A stretch of 64,000 bases of DNA from Mycobacterium sp. Its GTDB lineage: Bacteria > Actinomycetota > Actinomycetes > Mycobacteriales > Mycobacteriaceae. The stretch is from NCBI GenBank assembly GCA_018882965.1, contig VEQY01000009.1:18866-82865 (forward strand). The letters are read 5' to 3'. Below are positions 26,057 to 35,166 of the stretch, one piece after another. The notes beneath the pieces were generated by a model. It worked only from the letters and a program-made list of their open reading frames with translations, ran no database searches and was not told where the DNA came from. Both the position numbers and the translations under genes were made by a program. The number at the start of each line of letters is the position of its first letter. Within the stretch, counting starts at the first letter, position 1.

Positions 26057-26505
26057 GACTCAAGCGCAACCAGGGCGTCACCGAGGCGGTCCGCCTCGAT
26101 GCGGTAGGGCTCACCGTCCGCCGCCCCGCTGCCGACCACGGTGGCGCCCAGCGCCAGCACCGCCTCATCGCCCCCGCGCACGGCGATCCAGATCCGGGTG
26201 ACCGGTTCCACGGCCCGGTCCTCGAAGTCGACCGCCGACGGCGGGTACACCCAGCTCACCAAACCCTCGCTCAGGCTCGCAGCGTCCAGGACCCAGCCAC
26301 GGTCAGCCATCACCTCGTCGACGCCGGCCACCGCTTCGGCCACCGGATCGGTGTCCGCCGTGCTGTCCTCGCCCTCGTCCTGGGCCTGCGGGGCGATCAG
26401 TTCGTGGTAGAGCGGCTCAGGCACCCAACTCGAATCGCGGGCGGCCTGGCGCTTGCGGCGGCGCGCCCGCTTGGCGGCCTTTCGGACTCCCGGATCCCGC
26501 GACAC
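26020..26505 (-). CDS. Conserved hypothetical protein
   Basis: 161-aa ORF in the gap between the MBL gene and metZ; basic N-terminus; no family assigned. Confidence 0.55.
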   Translation of the reverse strand: MSRDPGVRKAAKRARRRKRQAARDSSWVPEPLYHELIAPQAQDEGEDSTADTDPVAEAVAGVDEVMADRGWVLDAASLSEGLVSWVYPPSAVDFEDRAVEPVTRIWIAVRGGDEAVLALGATVVGSGAADGEPYRIEADRLGDALVALESYRAGDPRPVLS

Positions 26506-26516
26506 GGTCGACGACG

Positions 26517-27752
26517 CTAGGCCAGCGCGCGGTCCAGGTCGGCGATGAGGTCCTCGGTGCCCTCCAGCCCGACCGAGATGCGCACCACGCCGTCACCCAG
26601 GCCGATCGCCGCCCGCCCGTCCGGGCCCATCGCCCGATGGGTGGTGGTGGCCGGATGGGTGATCAGCGTCTTGGAGTCGCCGAGGTTGTTGGAGATGTCG
26701 ATGAGCGAGAGCTTGTCGAGCACGTCGAACGCGCGTTGTTTACCGCGGCCCTCGGGGGCATCGAGTTCGAACGTGACCACGGTGCCTCCGCCGGTCATCT
26801 GGCGCTTCGCCAGGTCGTGCTGCGGATGCGACGGCAGGAACGGATAGCGCACCCAGCGCACGGCGGGATGGGACTCCAGGAACTCCGCAATCCGGTGGGC
26901 CGAGGCATTGCTGTAGTTCACCCGGACCGACATCGTCTCAAGTCCCTTGAGCAGTACCCAGGCGTTGAACGGGCTCAATGCGGGGCCCGTGTGGCGCATC
27001 AGCATCTGCACCGGGCCCTCGATGTACTCGCTGTCACCGAGAATCGCGCCACCGAGAACCCGGCCCTGCCCGTCGATGTGCTTGGTGCCCGAATAGATCA
27101 CCACATCTACCCCGAGCGGCAGGCCCTGTTGCAGCAGCGGGGTGGCAAAGACGTTGTCCAGCACGGCTTTCGCGCCTGCCGCGTGAGCCATCTCCGACAC
27201 CGCCGCAATGTCGACCAGCGACTGCATGGGGTTGGACGGGGTCTCGAAAAACACCACCTGGGCCGGTCTGGCGAGGGCTCGCTCCCATTGGTCGAGGTCT
27301 TCACCGTCGACGAAGACGGTTTCCACACCCCAGCGCGGAAGGATCTCATTGCAGACGACAAAACACGAACCGAAGAGACTGCGGGCGGCGACCAGCCTGT
27401 CCCCGGCGGCCAGGAGCGCACCGAGGCCGGTGAACACCGCGGCCATTCCCGAGGAGGTGGCGAACGCGGCGGGGGCACCCTCGATCAGCCGCAGCCGCTC
27501 CTCGAACATGGTGACCGTCGGATTGCCGTAACGCGAGTAGACGAAGCGGTCGATCTCGCCGGTGAACGCCTTCTCGGCCTCCGCGGCGGACGGGTAGACG
27601 TATCCCGACGTCAGGTACAGCGCCTCGGCGGTCTCGTCGAAGCCGGAGCGCAGCAGTCCGCCGCGCACCCCGATGGTGGCCTGGCTGACGCTGTCCGGCA
27701 ACGGCGCGGGGGTCCGCACCGAGGGGGTCTCGTCGTCGTCTGGCTCAGTCAT
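26517..27752 (-). CDS. metZ: O-succinylhomoserine sulfhydrylase
   Basis: Cys/Met metabolism PLP family; IYSGTKHIDGQGR contains the PLP lysine. Confidence 0.92.
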   Translation of the reverse strand: MTEPDDDETPSVRTPAPLPDSVSQATIGVRGGLLRSGFDETAEALYLTSGYVYPSAAEAEKAFTGEIDRFVYSRYGNPTVTMFEERLRLIEGAPAAFATSSGMAAVFTGLGALLAAGDRLVAARSLFGSCFVVCNEILPRWGVETVFVDGEDLDQWERALARPAQVVFFETPSNPMQSLVDIAAVSEMAHAAGAKAVLDNVFATPLLQQGLPLGVDVVIYSGTKHIDGQGRVLGGAILGDSEYIEGPVQMLMRHTGPALSPFNAWVLLKGLETMSVRVNYSNASAHRIAEFLESHPAVRWVRYPFLPSHPQHDLAKRQMTGGGTVVTFELDAPEGRGKQRAFDVLDKLSLIDISNNLGDSKTLITHPATTTHRAMGPDGRAAIGLGDGVVRISVGLEGTEDLIADLDRALA

Positions 27753-27753
27753 C

Positions 27754-28167
27754 TCAGGTTTGTTTCCAGGGCAGACCCTCCGCACGCCACCCGGTGCCGC
27801 CGCGGTGGCCGCGTTCGTCGAGCTGGCCCTCGAAGCCCTCGAGCATGTTGTAGGAGGGGCCGATTCCGGCCGCGGTGGCGGCTTCGGCGGCAGGGATGGA
27901 TCGTTTGCCCGACCGGCACAGGAAGATCACCGGCCGCTCTCCCGGGGTGACGCCCGCGGCCGTCAGATCGGCGATGAAGTTCCCGTTGCGTTGACCGTCA
28001 TTGCGATTCCACTCCACGAACACCACCTCGCGGCCCACCTCGGACAGATCGGGCACGCCGACCCACGTCCACTCCGCACCGGTGCGCACGTCGACGAGCA
28101 CCGCATCGGGGTTGGTGCGCAGCAGTTCCCAGCTCTGCTGGGGCGTGATGTCTCCGGCGTAACTCAC
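27754..28167 (-). CDS. Rhodanese-like sulfurtransferase
   Basis: VIFLCRSGKRS active-site loop; immediately upstream of metZ. Confidence 0.88.
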   Translation of the reverse strand: MSYAGDITPQQSWELLRTNPDAVLVDVRTGAEWTWVGVPDLSEVGREVVFVEWNRNDGQRNGNFIADLTAAGVTPGERPVIFLCRSGKRSIPAAEAATAAGIGPSYNMLEGFEGQLDERGHRGGTGWRAEGLPWKQT

Positions 28168-28190
28168 AAATGTGAGTCTCGCACACCCGG

Positions 28191-28631
28191 CTACCGGGGT
28201 CCCGGCGAGCACACCTTCCACTCGCCGTTCTCCCGGGCGAAGGTCATCGGCGTGCTGACCCTGTCATCCGGCGCGCTCTCGAAGTGATACGTCACCGTGG
28301 CGGAGGCCCGGTCGCCGTCCACCTCGACGCCGGCGACGTCCTCGACGTACCTGGCCCCCTTGGCCTCTGAGGATCGACGCTGATCGGCAAGCACCCCGGA
28401 TTCGGTCCCCAGCTGATCGCGGCAGGTGAAGTTGCGGAAGGCGGGGTAATCACCGCGCTGCAGCGCGTCGTTCTGCCCTACCACCGCGCGGCCTATCCCT
28501 GCCTCATTGCGGCGGTCTTCGCCGCGTATCGCCCACAGCAGCACCGCTGCGATCACCGCGATCCCAACCACCGCCAGCGCGGTCAGCACCGGCATCAGCG
28601 AGGGACGGTGTTCGGCGGGTTCGGACATCAT
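28191..28631 (-). CDS. Conserved membrane-anchored protein (Rv0361-like fold)
   Basis: One N-terminal TM then NTF2-like soluble domain; resembles product of 43123..43845. Confidence 0.6.
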   Translation of the reverse strand: MMSEPAEHRPSLMPVLTALAVVGIAVIAAVLLWAIRGEDRRNEAGIGRAVVGQNDALQRGDYPAFRNFTCRDQLGTESGVLADQRRSSEAKGARYVEDVAGVEVDGDRASATVTYHFESAPDDRVSTPMTFARENGEWKVCSPGPR

Positions 28632-28693
28632 GGCCAGGATAGGCGGGTTCCCCGGCAGACCCCCTCGCCTGACCGCCGCGCTGCCGGGTCAAG

Positions 28694-30835
28694 ATGGTCG
28701 GCGTGCACCGCGCGCCCGAGGTCCGTCGCCCGCTGGGGCAGCGGTTCGGCGATCTGGTCTCCGCTCCGCTGTCCTGGGTGCTCGCGCTGGTCGTCGCGAT
28801 GGCCGGCGGTGCCCTGCTGGGACTGATTCCGGCGACCGGGGCCGCCGAGCGCTCGCCGGTGGTGGTTCCGCCGACCGCGGAGTCCAGCCGGGCCACCGAA
28901 TTGCTCCAGCAGTTCCCCGGCGGCAACCAGGCGCCGGTGATCCTGCTTGTCACCCGGACCGACGGCGGGGTGCTCTCGCCGGACGACCTCGCCGCCGCTG
29001 AGCAGGCCCGCGCCCGGATGACCGCCCGCAGCACCGCGTCCGCGGGCGCACCGCCGATACCGCCGGTGCCCTCGGCAGACGGAAAGGCGGCGCTGGCGCC
29101 GGTGCCGCTGGACCCGACCCTCACCGGATTCGCGCTGTCCGACGAGGTGAAGGAACTGCGGGCGGCCGCGCGCGAGGGTCTGCCCGGCGAACTCACCGTC
29201 AACGTGACCGGCGGTCCGGCGTTCGGCGCCGACATCGCCAACTCCTTCTCGGGCGCCAACTTCGTCCTGCTCGGCGTCACGGTGGGGGTGGTGGCACTGC
29301 TGCTCATCGTCACCTACCGCTCGCCGGTGCTGTGGCTGGTGCCGCTGCTGGTGATCTCGCTCGCCGACCGTGTGGCGGCCGTGCTGGGATCGGCCATCGC
29401 CGAAGCGGTCGGGCTGGGCGGCGACGGCTCGACCTCCGGCACGACCAGCGTGCTGGTGTTCGGCGCGGGCACCAACTACGCCCTGCTGCTGATCTCGCGT
29501 TACCGGGAGGAGTTGCGGCGCACCGTCAATCACCGGGCGGCCCTGAGCACCGCGGTGCGCTTCGCGGCTCCGGCGATCGTCGCCAGCAATGCGACGGTGG
29601 TGCTGGCCCTGCTGACCCTGCTGCTGGCCTCCTCGCCAAGCACCCGCAGCCTCGGTGTTGAGGCCGCCTCCGGTCTGCTGGTCGCCGGCGTGTTCGTGTT
29701 GCTGGTGCTACCGCCGTCGCTGGCGCTGTTCGGCCGGAAGTTGTTCTGGCCCTTCGTTCCACAACCCGGCTCCGACCAACCCGCCGAATCCGGAGCCTGG
29801 TACCGGATCGCCGACTGGGTGTCGGGCCATGCCGGTCGGGTGACGGTCGCTTCGATCATGGTGCTGGGCGTGCTGGCCACCGGACTGGCGGGCACACCGG
29901 TCGGCCTGTCGCTGGTCGACCAGTTCCGGGTCAGCGCGGACTCCATCGACGGCTTCAGGACCCTGGCCGCCCACTTCCCCAGCGGTGTGACCGATCCGAC
30001 CCGGGTGGTTGCCCCCGTCGACGCCGCCGACGCGGTGACCGCGGCAATCGAGCGCACGCCCGGCGTCGCCTCAGCGGCTCCGGCTGGGACATCGGACACC
30101 GGCCTCACCCAGTGGCAGGTCGTCATCAACGCTGAACCGGCTTCCCCACAGTCCTTCGAGGTCGTTACGGCACTTCGGAATTCGGTCCACCAGGCGGATC
30201 CCGACGCGCTCGTCGGCGGCACCGACGCCCAGGCCCTGGACGCCCGCAACACCGCTGTCCGGGACCGCCAGGTGGTGATGCCGGCCGTTCTGATCGTGGT
30301 CCTCGCGGTCCTCTACGCGTTGCTGCGGGCTGTTCTGGCACCCCCGGTTCTGGCGGCTGCGACGGTGCTGTCCACCCTGGCGGCACTGGGGATGGGCGGC
30401 TGGGTCAGCGTGCACCTGCTCGGCTTCCCGGCGCTGGACAACTCGGTGCCGCTGTTCGCGTTCCTCTTCCTGGTCGCGCTGGGCATCGACTACACCATCT
30501 TCCTGGTGACCCGGGCCGGCGAGGAGACACCGCTCTATGGCACCCGTGGCGGGATCGTCCGGGCGGTCTCGGCCACCGGCGGGGTGATCACCAGTGCGGG
30601 AATCGTCCTGGCGGCCGTGTTCTGCGTGCTAGGGGTGCTGCCGCTGATCTTTTTGACCCAGATGGGGATTATCGTCGGACTGGGCATCCTGCTCGACACC
30701 TTCGTCGTGCGCACCGTCGTGATTCCGGCGCTGTTCACCCTCATCGGCCCGCGGATCTGGTGGCCGGCGTTCCGGCGCGAGGACATCGAGCGGACCGACC
30801 GGCTAGCCGTTCAGGAGACGTTCGCTGTTCAGTAG
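28694..30835 (+). CDS. MMPL-family RND transporter
   Basis: Two repeated multi-TM blocks with GAGTNYALLLISRYREEL and ALGIDYTIFLVTRAGEE motifs. Confidence 0.9.
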   Translation: MVGVHRAPEVRRPLGQRFGDLVSAPLSWVLALVVAMAGGALLGLIPATGAAERSPVVVPPTAESSRATELLQQFPGGNQAPVILLVTRTDGGVLSPDDLAAAEQARARMTARSTASAGAPPIPPVPSADGKAALAPVPLDPTLTGFALSDEVKELRAAAREGLPGELTVNVTGGPAFGADIANSFSGANFVLLGVTVGVVALLLIVTYRSPVLWLVPLLVISLADRVAAVLGSAIAEAVGLGGDGSTSGTTSVLVFGAGTNYALLLISRYREELRRTVNHRAALSTAVRFAAPAIVASNATVVLALLTLLLASSPSTRSLGVEAASGLLVAGVFVLLVLPPSLALFGRKLFWPFVPQPGSDQPAESGAWYRIADWVSGHAGRVTVASIMVLGVLATGLAGTPVGLSLVDQFRVSADSIDGFRTLAAHFPSGVTDPTRVVAPVDAADAVTAAIERTPGVASAAPAGTSDTGLTQWQVVINAEPASPQSFEVVTALRNSVHQADPDALVGGTDAQALDARNTAVRDRQVVMPAVLIVVLAVLYALLRAVLAPPVLAAATVLSTLAALGMGGWVSVHLLGFPALDNSVPLFAFLFLVALGIDYTIFLVTRAGEETPLYGTRGGIVRAVSATGGVITSAGIVLAAVFCVLGVLPLIFLTQMGIIVGLGILLDTFVVRTVVIPALFTLIGPRIWWPAFRREDIERTDRLAVQETFAVQ

Positions 30836-31560
30836 ATGTAAGAGAAACTGATCGCCCGTCGCGGGACTGAACTGGTGTTGACCCTGGAACCGTGGACCAC
30901 GCGGCCGTCGAAGAACACGGCCGCGCCAGGGTCCAATTCCACCGGAATCGGCTGGAGTTCCGGAAAGAGCCTCGACACCTCCAGCCGAATCTGTTCACCG
31001 TCCGCAGCGTCGGCGCTTCCGACGTGGGGCAGGTCGCCCGACCGGTGCGATCCCGGGTAGAACTCCAGGCAACCGTTCTCGACACGGGCTGGATCGAGAG
31101 CGATCCAACAGGTCAAAGCCCCGTTGTACGAGGTGCGCTGAACCGGCGGGATGTAGGCCAGATCCTGATGCCAGGGCTGTGCCGACCCGACTGCCGCGGG
31201 CTTGCCCCAAAAGTTGACCGAGAGCAACCTGGGCCGGTGCCCTGCAACCAGCGCACTGACGACATGCCGGTAGAAATCGCTCTTATCGCCGAGATCCGCG
31301 AAGAAAGGGTCTCTTTCCTCGAGATGAAACATCGCCCGGAGCACTCCGCGGTAGCTCTTCACCCTGCCGGTTTGGCCCAGGAATCCACCTCCAGGGCACT
31401 CCAGGTTGACGTTCGGCACGCTGTATTCCAGATCGAGTGCAGATTCGGTGACCGTCGAGAGATGGGCGTTCACCCGCTCGATCATTGACGCCGGTATGAC
31501 GGCGGCAAGAGCGACGAAACCTTTTTCGCGGAAGCACTCCCGGTCCTGGTCGGTGATCAA
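30829..31560 (-). CDS. PhyH (phytanoyl-CoA dioxygenase)-family Fe(II)/2-oxoglutarate oxygenase
   Basis: PWHQDLAYIPP (HxD) and DGRVVHGSRVNTS (distal His); 243 aa. Confidence 0.85.
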   Translation of the reverse strand: MITDQDRECFREKGFVALAAVIPASMIERVNAHLSTVTESALDLEYSVPNVNLECPGGGFLGQTGRVKSYRGVLRAMFHLEERDPFFADLGDKSDFYRHVVSALVAGHRPRLLSVNFWGKPAAVGSAQPWHQDLAYIPPVQRTSYNGALTCWIALDPARVENGCLEFYPGSHRSGDLPHVGSADAADGEQIRLEVSRLFPELQPIPVELDPGAAVFFDGRVVHGSRVNTSSVPRRAISFSYIY

Positions 31561-31562
31561 GG

Positions 31563-32798
31563 TCAGGCGTCCAGGATCGATTCGTAGAGACGTTGTTCCA
31601 TGATCCGGAAGCGCGCGTAGTCCTCTGTCAGCCGCATTGGGTCGGCGTGAACCAGATATGCGTATCCGGGTCGGGTGTTCGTATCACTCGTCTTAGGCAG
31701 GTAGTCGCCCCTTCTCACCGTCAGCAGTACCTCCCGCACCGACTCCAGCGAATACATTTCCGACAGATCCGCGGGTCTCGCGACCGTACCTCCACGATCC
31801 GAGTGGAAGTACACCAGCCGGGCATTCCGTGTCACCCGATCAGACTGCAGTGCCTGCAGCGCACGGTGGGGGCAGACGTAGGCATCAACCGTCAGTTGAA
31901 CAGGGTCCAGGCCTATCGCGAGCTCGAAGGCCCTCGGCGACATCGCGCCCGCAAGTCGTGCGCCGATCTCTATCAGCGCCGGACCCTTCGGCGTTCGGCG
32001 CACCTCGACATGAGCGGGACCGGTTTCCACACCCAGACATGCCAGTACCTTGCAGACGTAGTCGGCCAGGGGCACGTAGTCCTCATCGCGGGGATTCAGC
32101 AGTTCGGCATACAGATCGGTCGAAATCGGCTCCTCCCGCTCGTCTACCCCAACCCAGATATCGGTGATGAAGTGTCTTCCGTCGACACTCATGGTGTTCA
32201 CCATGTATTCCGCACCGGGCAGATACTCCTGCACGACCAATTTGTCATTGACGATCCCAAAGAGATTTGTGGTGCCGATGGTCTGCTCGAATGCTCGGGC
32301 GAGGTCGATTTCGTCATCGCAGAAGACGACGCCCTCCGATCGGGCCGCGAACTCCGGCTTGGAGACCACCTTCTGAAACGGCTGGCGGCGATACCAGAGA
32401 AGAATCTCCTCGAGCGAATCGGATCTGATTTGGCGGGCGGCCAACAGCCCCTCCGAACGAAGCGCCTCGTGCATCACAAACTTACTGCGCCTGCACATCA
32501 CCTCGATCGCGGAATTGCGACCGACCCCAAGTCGAGCCGACAGATCATCGGCGGTAACCACGCCTGAGTCACAGCCGGGAAGTATCGCCGCCAGCGCATA
32601 CCTGCCCAGGAACTCCACCGTTTGTTCCAAACCGGATTCCTGATAGTCGATACAGTGCTCGAAATCCGAGCTCCGCAGGCTCCGGGACAGGCTTCTGTCG
32701 ACACCTTTCGAGGTTTGGATGTGCAGAACCCCGAAGCCTAGTTCCTTGAATAACGGCGCCAGCAACGCTCCACTTGAGAATGCGTCAACGATGGCCAC
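31563..32798 (-). CDS. ATP-grasp ligase (L-amino-acid ligase-like)
   Basis: EYLPGAEYMVNTMSVDGRHFITDIW and GPAHVEVRRTPKGPALIEIGARLAGA metal/ATP-binding segments typical of BacD/DdaF-type ATP-grasp ligases. Confidence 0.85.
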   Translation of the reverse strand: MAIVDAFSSGALLAPLFKELGFGVLHIQTSKGVDRSLSRSLRSSDFEHCIDYQESGLEQTVEFLGRYALAAILPGCDSGVVTADDLSARLGVGRNSAIEVMCRRSKFVMHEALRSEGLLAARQIRSDSLEEILLWYRRQPFQKVVSKPEFAARSEGVVFCDDEIDLARAFEQTIGTTNLFGIVNDKLVVQEYLPGAEYMVNTMSVDGRHFITDIWVGVDEREEPISTDLYAELLNPRDEDYVPLADYVCKVLACLGVETGPAHVEVRRTPKGPALIEIGARLAGAMSPRAFELAIGLDPVQLTVDAYVCPHRALQALQSDRVTRNARLVYFHSDRGGTVARPADLSEMYSLESVREVLLTVRRGDYLPKTSDTNTRPGYAYLVHADPMRLTEDYARFRIMEQRLYESILDA

Positions 32799-32805
32799 GT
32801 ATCGG

Positions 32806-33882
32806 TCAGCAGAGATTTCGCATCACCTCCAGAAACGTCTGCCTGGTGTTGCGCCAGGGTCCCGGTAGTGCGGACTCGCCGGTATCAAGAAGTTCCTGCA
32901 GTTGCGGGAACAGCGGTTCCGCGATCAATCGGCTGGCTTCGGCGGGCACCAGTGTCGTCAGATGGTCGATCGAGATGACGTCGACGGAGCCAGCGGGGCC
33001 CACCGGGATCACCGGCTGGTCGATTGTCGTCACCTGCGAGTAGAGCGGGAACCGATGCGCCGGCGAACCGACATCGCAGGTCACATCAGCGAGGATGGAC
33101 AACCTCGATTCGGCGGACAGGTCCCTCTCCTGCAGGAAAGGCGAACCCGCCGTGTCTGACTGAATGCAGTTCACCAGCACGTCGAACTGCGGCAGCGTCG
33201 CCAGGATGTCGGGATCGGCGGTTTCGGCTCGACCCCACCGCGTGGGTACGATCCCGACTTCCCGGCACAGCTCCGACGCACCCGAGCCGGCATTTCCTCG
33301 ATGACCGATGATCACCACCGAGGGTCTGAAATCGGCTTCGCTTGCCGACTCCACAACACGCGCCACCAGGGATTGGCGATCAGGGAAGTAAGGGTGGGGG
33401 ATCTCCAGGGCTCGGTGCAGTGCTTTATCGAAGACGAACTGCACGGCCAAGGCCGCACCCACGAACCCCGACAGCCATCCGATCCGGCCGACTGTCAGCG
33501 CGAACCCGTTGTCATCTGTGAGATATTCGCAGTCCAGCAATGTTCCACCACCATCGCGGAACCGGCGAAGAAGGCTGCGGCTGTGGTCCTGGCCCTTGTA
33601 GCAGTGTGCGTAGTAAATGTGGCTGTGGCGTAGTGGGAAATTGCCGGACGGAAGTTCCTTCAGACCGAGTATGAAGAACTCCGCCGGCGCATCGACCCAT
33701 GTCCCGGGCGGCTCAAGCCGACAACCGGCCGCTGCGAATTCGGCGTCCGGCGCAATGCGCGTGCCGGAGCTTTCGACGACCACCGTATGACCGGACCGAA
33801 CGAGCACTGCTGCCTGCTCCGGTAGCAGTGGGGTCCTTCTCTCATGGGGCTTTGTCTCCTCGCGTAACCACAGATGGCCCAT
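32806..33882 (-). CDS. Saccharopine dehydrogenase, fungal LYS1-like (AlaDH/PNT superfamily)
   Basis: LWLREETKPHERRTPLLP, FFILGLKELP, YYAHCYKGQ, VIIGHRGNAGSGA, DVISIDHLTTLVPAEAS align by eye with yeast Lys1. Confidence 0.85.
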   Translation of the reverse strand: MGHLWLREETKPHERRTPLLPEQAAVLVRSGHTVVVESSGTRIAPDAEFAAAGCRLEPPGTWVDAPAEFFILGLKELPSGNFPLRHSHIYYAHCYKGQDHSRSLLRRFRDGGGTLLDCEYLTDDNGFALTVGRIGWLSGFVGAALAVQFVFDKALHRALEIPHPYFPDRQSLVARVVESASEADFRPSVVIIGHRGNAGSGASELCREVGIVPTRWGRAETADPDILATLPQFDVLVNCIQSDTAGSPFLQERDLSAESRLSILADVTCDVGSPAHRFPLYSQVTTIDQPVIPVGPAGSVDVISIDHLTTLVPAEASRLIAEPLFPQLQELLDTGESALPGPWRNTRQTFLEVMRNLC

Positions 33883-33892
33883 GATCCGACCT

Positions 33893-35095
33893 TCACGCGA
33901 CAGCCGTAAAGGCGTCAGATAGGTAGCGATAATCAGCGTGAGATGCGAGCAGTGTGTCGTGGCGTCCTACCAGACTTCGCGCGACACGTCGACCAGCCGC
34001 TGATGGCACCATCTCACAGAAGATCGACCGCTCCGCGAGGTACTCGCGGACAGAGGTCCCGTCGGGCTGGAACAACCAAAAGTATGCCGAGCCGTCACGA
34101 CTTTCCAGCTGGTATTCCAGTCCGACCTGAGAGGTGACCTGGGCTTGAAGCATGTTGTAGCCGAACATCCGGTCGTAGACCATCGCCACAAGGCCTCCAG
34201 AGGCACGGGCGGCTGCTTCGATGAAGAAAAGTTGGTCATCCCGTCGGATGACCTCGATATGAATCAGGCTCTCGTGGACTCGCAGAGCACGCGCCACAGC
34301 TACCGCATAATCGCGGAGGGAATGGGATTGGGGGTCGTCAGCGAGTAACGGCATGCTACCCACAGGTTTACCCCGGCCAAAGTCCAGCGGGGCTAGGTTG
34401 TATCGCGAACAGCCGAACCACGTCGGACGATCGTCGATCACCATGGAGTCGAGATGCAGCATCTCCCCGACGATCTCCTCCTCAGCCATGTAAGCGGTAT
34501 TGAGGCGATGTCGACCGCAATCCACGAACTGTTCGAGGGATGAGATACGGGCGACTCCCAGCGAACCGCCTAAGGCGATGGGTTTGACAAGGAAGGGCCG
34601 TCCCAATTCGGATTCGCACTGCGCGAACAGGGCATGGGTATCCCGGGACCAATCCAACTCCAGCGCCTTCGGAACAGTGAGTCGACAATCGCTCACCATC
34701 TGCTTCATCGCCATTTTGTCTCGGAACCGGCGCGTATCGAGGGCGCTCATCCCGACGAGGTGGAATCGATCACGGAGTCGGGCGGTGACCTCGAGGTCGC
34801 CCTCGAAAAAGCTCAGCAGGCGCAGCTGGTCGCAACCCTTTGATTCACGGGCGACCGCTTCCATCGCTCCGGCATCGAACTCCTCGGCGAAACAATGATT
34901 CCGGTAATGGACCCTGACGTAGTAGACCCGGTCGAAGAATCCCTCGTAGGACCCGAAGGCTTCCCGGAGCCGCACATCGACAAGCGCTGTCAATCGCAGC
35001 TCCGTTGCTTCCCGCAGGGAGGACAGATCCAGTAAGCGGAGCGGGTTGAGGGTGTAGGTGAAGACGAGCATCAGGGCCCGTCGCGCTGAAGCCAC
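33893..35095 (-). CDS. Second ATP-grasp ligase
   Basis: FLVKPIALGGSLGVARI (ATP-binding), HIEVIRRDDQLFFIEAAARASGG; GTG start with GGAAGG Shine-Dalgarno. Confidence 0.82.
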   Translation of the reverse strand: MASARRALMLVFTYTLNPLRLLDLSSLREATELRLTALVDVRLREAFGSYEGFFDRVYYVRVHYRNHCFAEEFDAGAMEAVARESKGCDQLRLLSFFEGDLEVTARLRDRFHLVGMSALDTRRFRDKMAMKQMVSDCRLTVPKALELDWSRDTHALFAQCESELGRPFLVKPIALGGSLGVARISSLEQFVDCGRHRLNTAYMAEEEIVGEMLHLDSMVIDDRPTWFGCSRYNLAPLDFGRGKPVGSMPLLADDPQSHSLRDYAVAVARALRVHESLIHIEVIRRDDQLFFIEAAARASGGLVAMVYDRMFGYNMLQAQVTSQVGLEYQLESRDGSAYFWLFQPDGTSVREYLAERSIFCEMVPSAAGRRVARSLVGRHDTLLASHADYRYLSDAFTAVA

Positions 35096-35166
35096 TACTA
35101 GACCTTCCGAAGGGGTCGATCCGCGTAGATCTCAGGATACGGCTAGGTGGACTACTCGCAGGAAAA

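Noticed and set aside
35101-35117. CCTTC-C-GAAGG palindrome upstream of the second ATP-grasp gene
   Set aside because: Overlaps the gene's own Shine-Dalgarno (GGAAGG on the minus strand); too short to claim as an operator.
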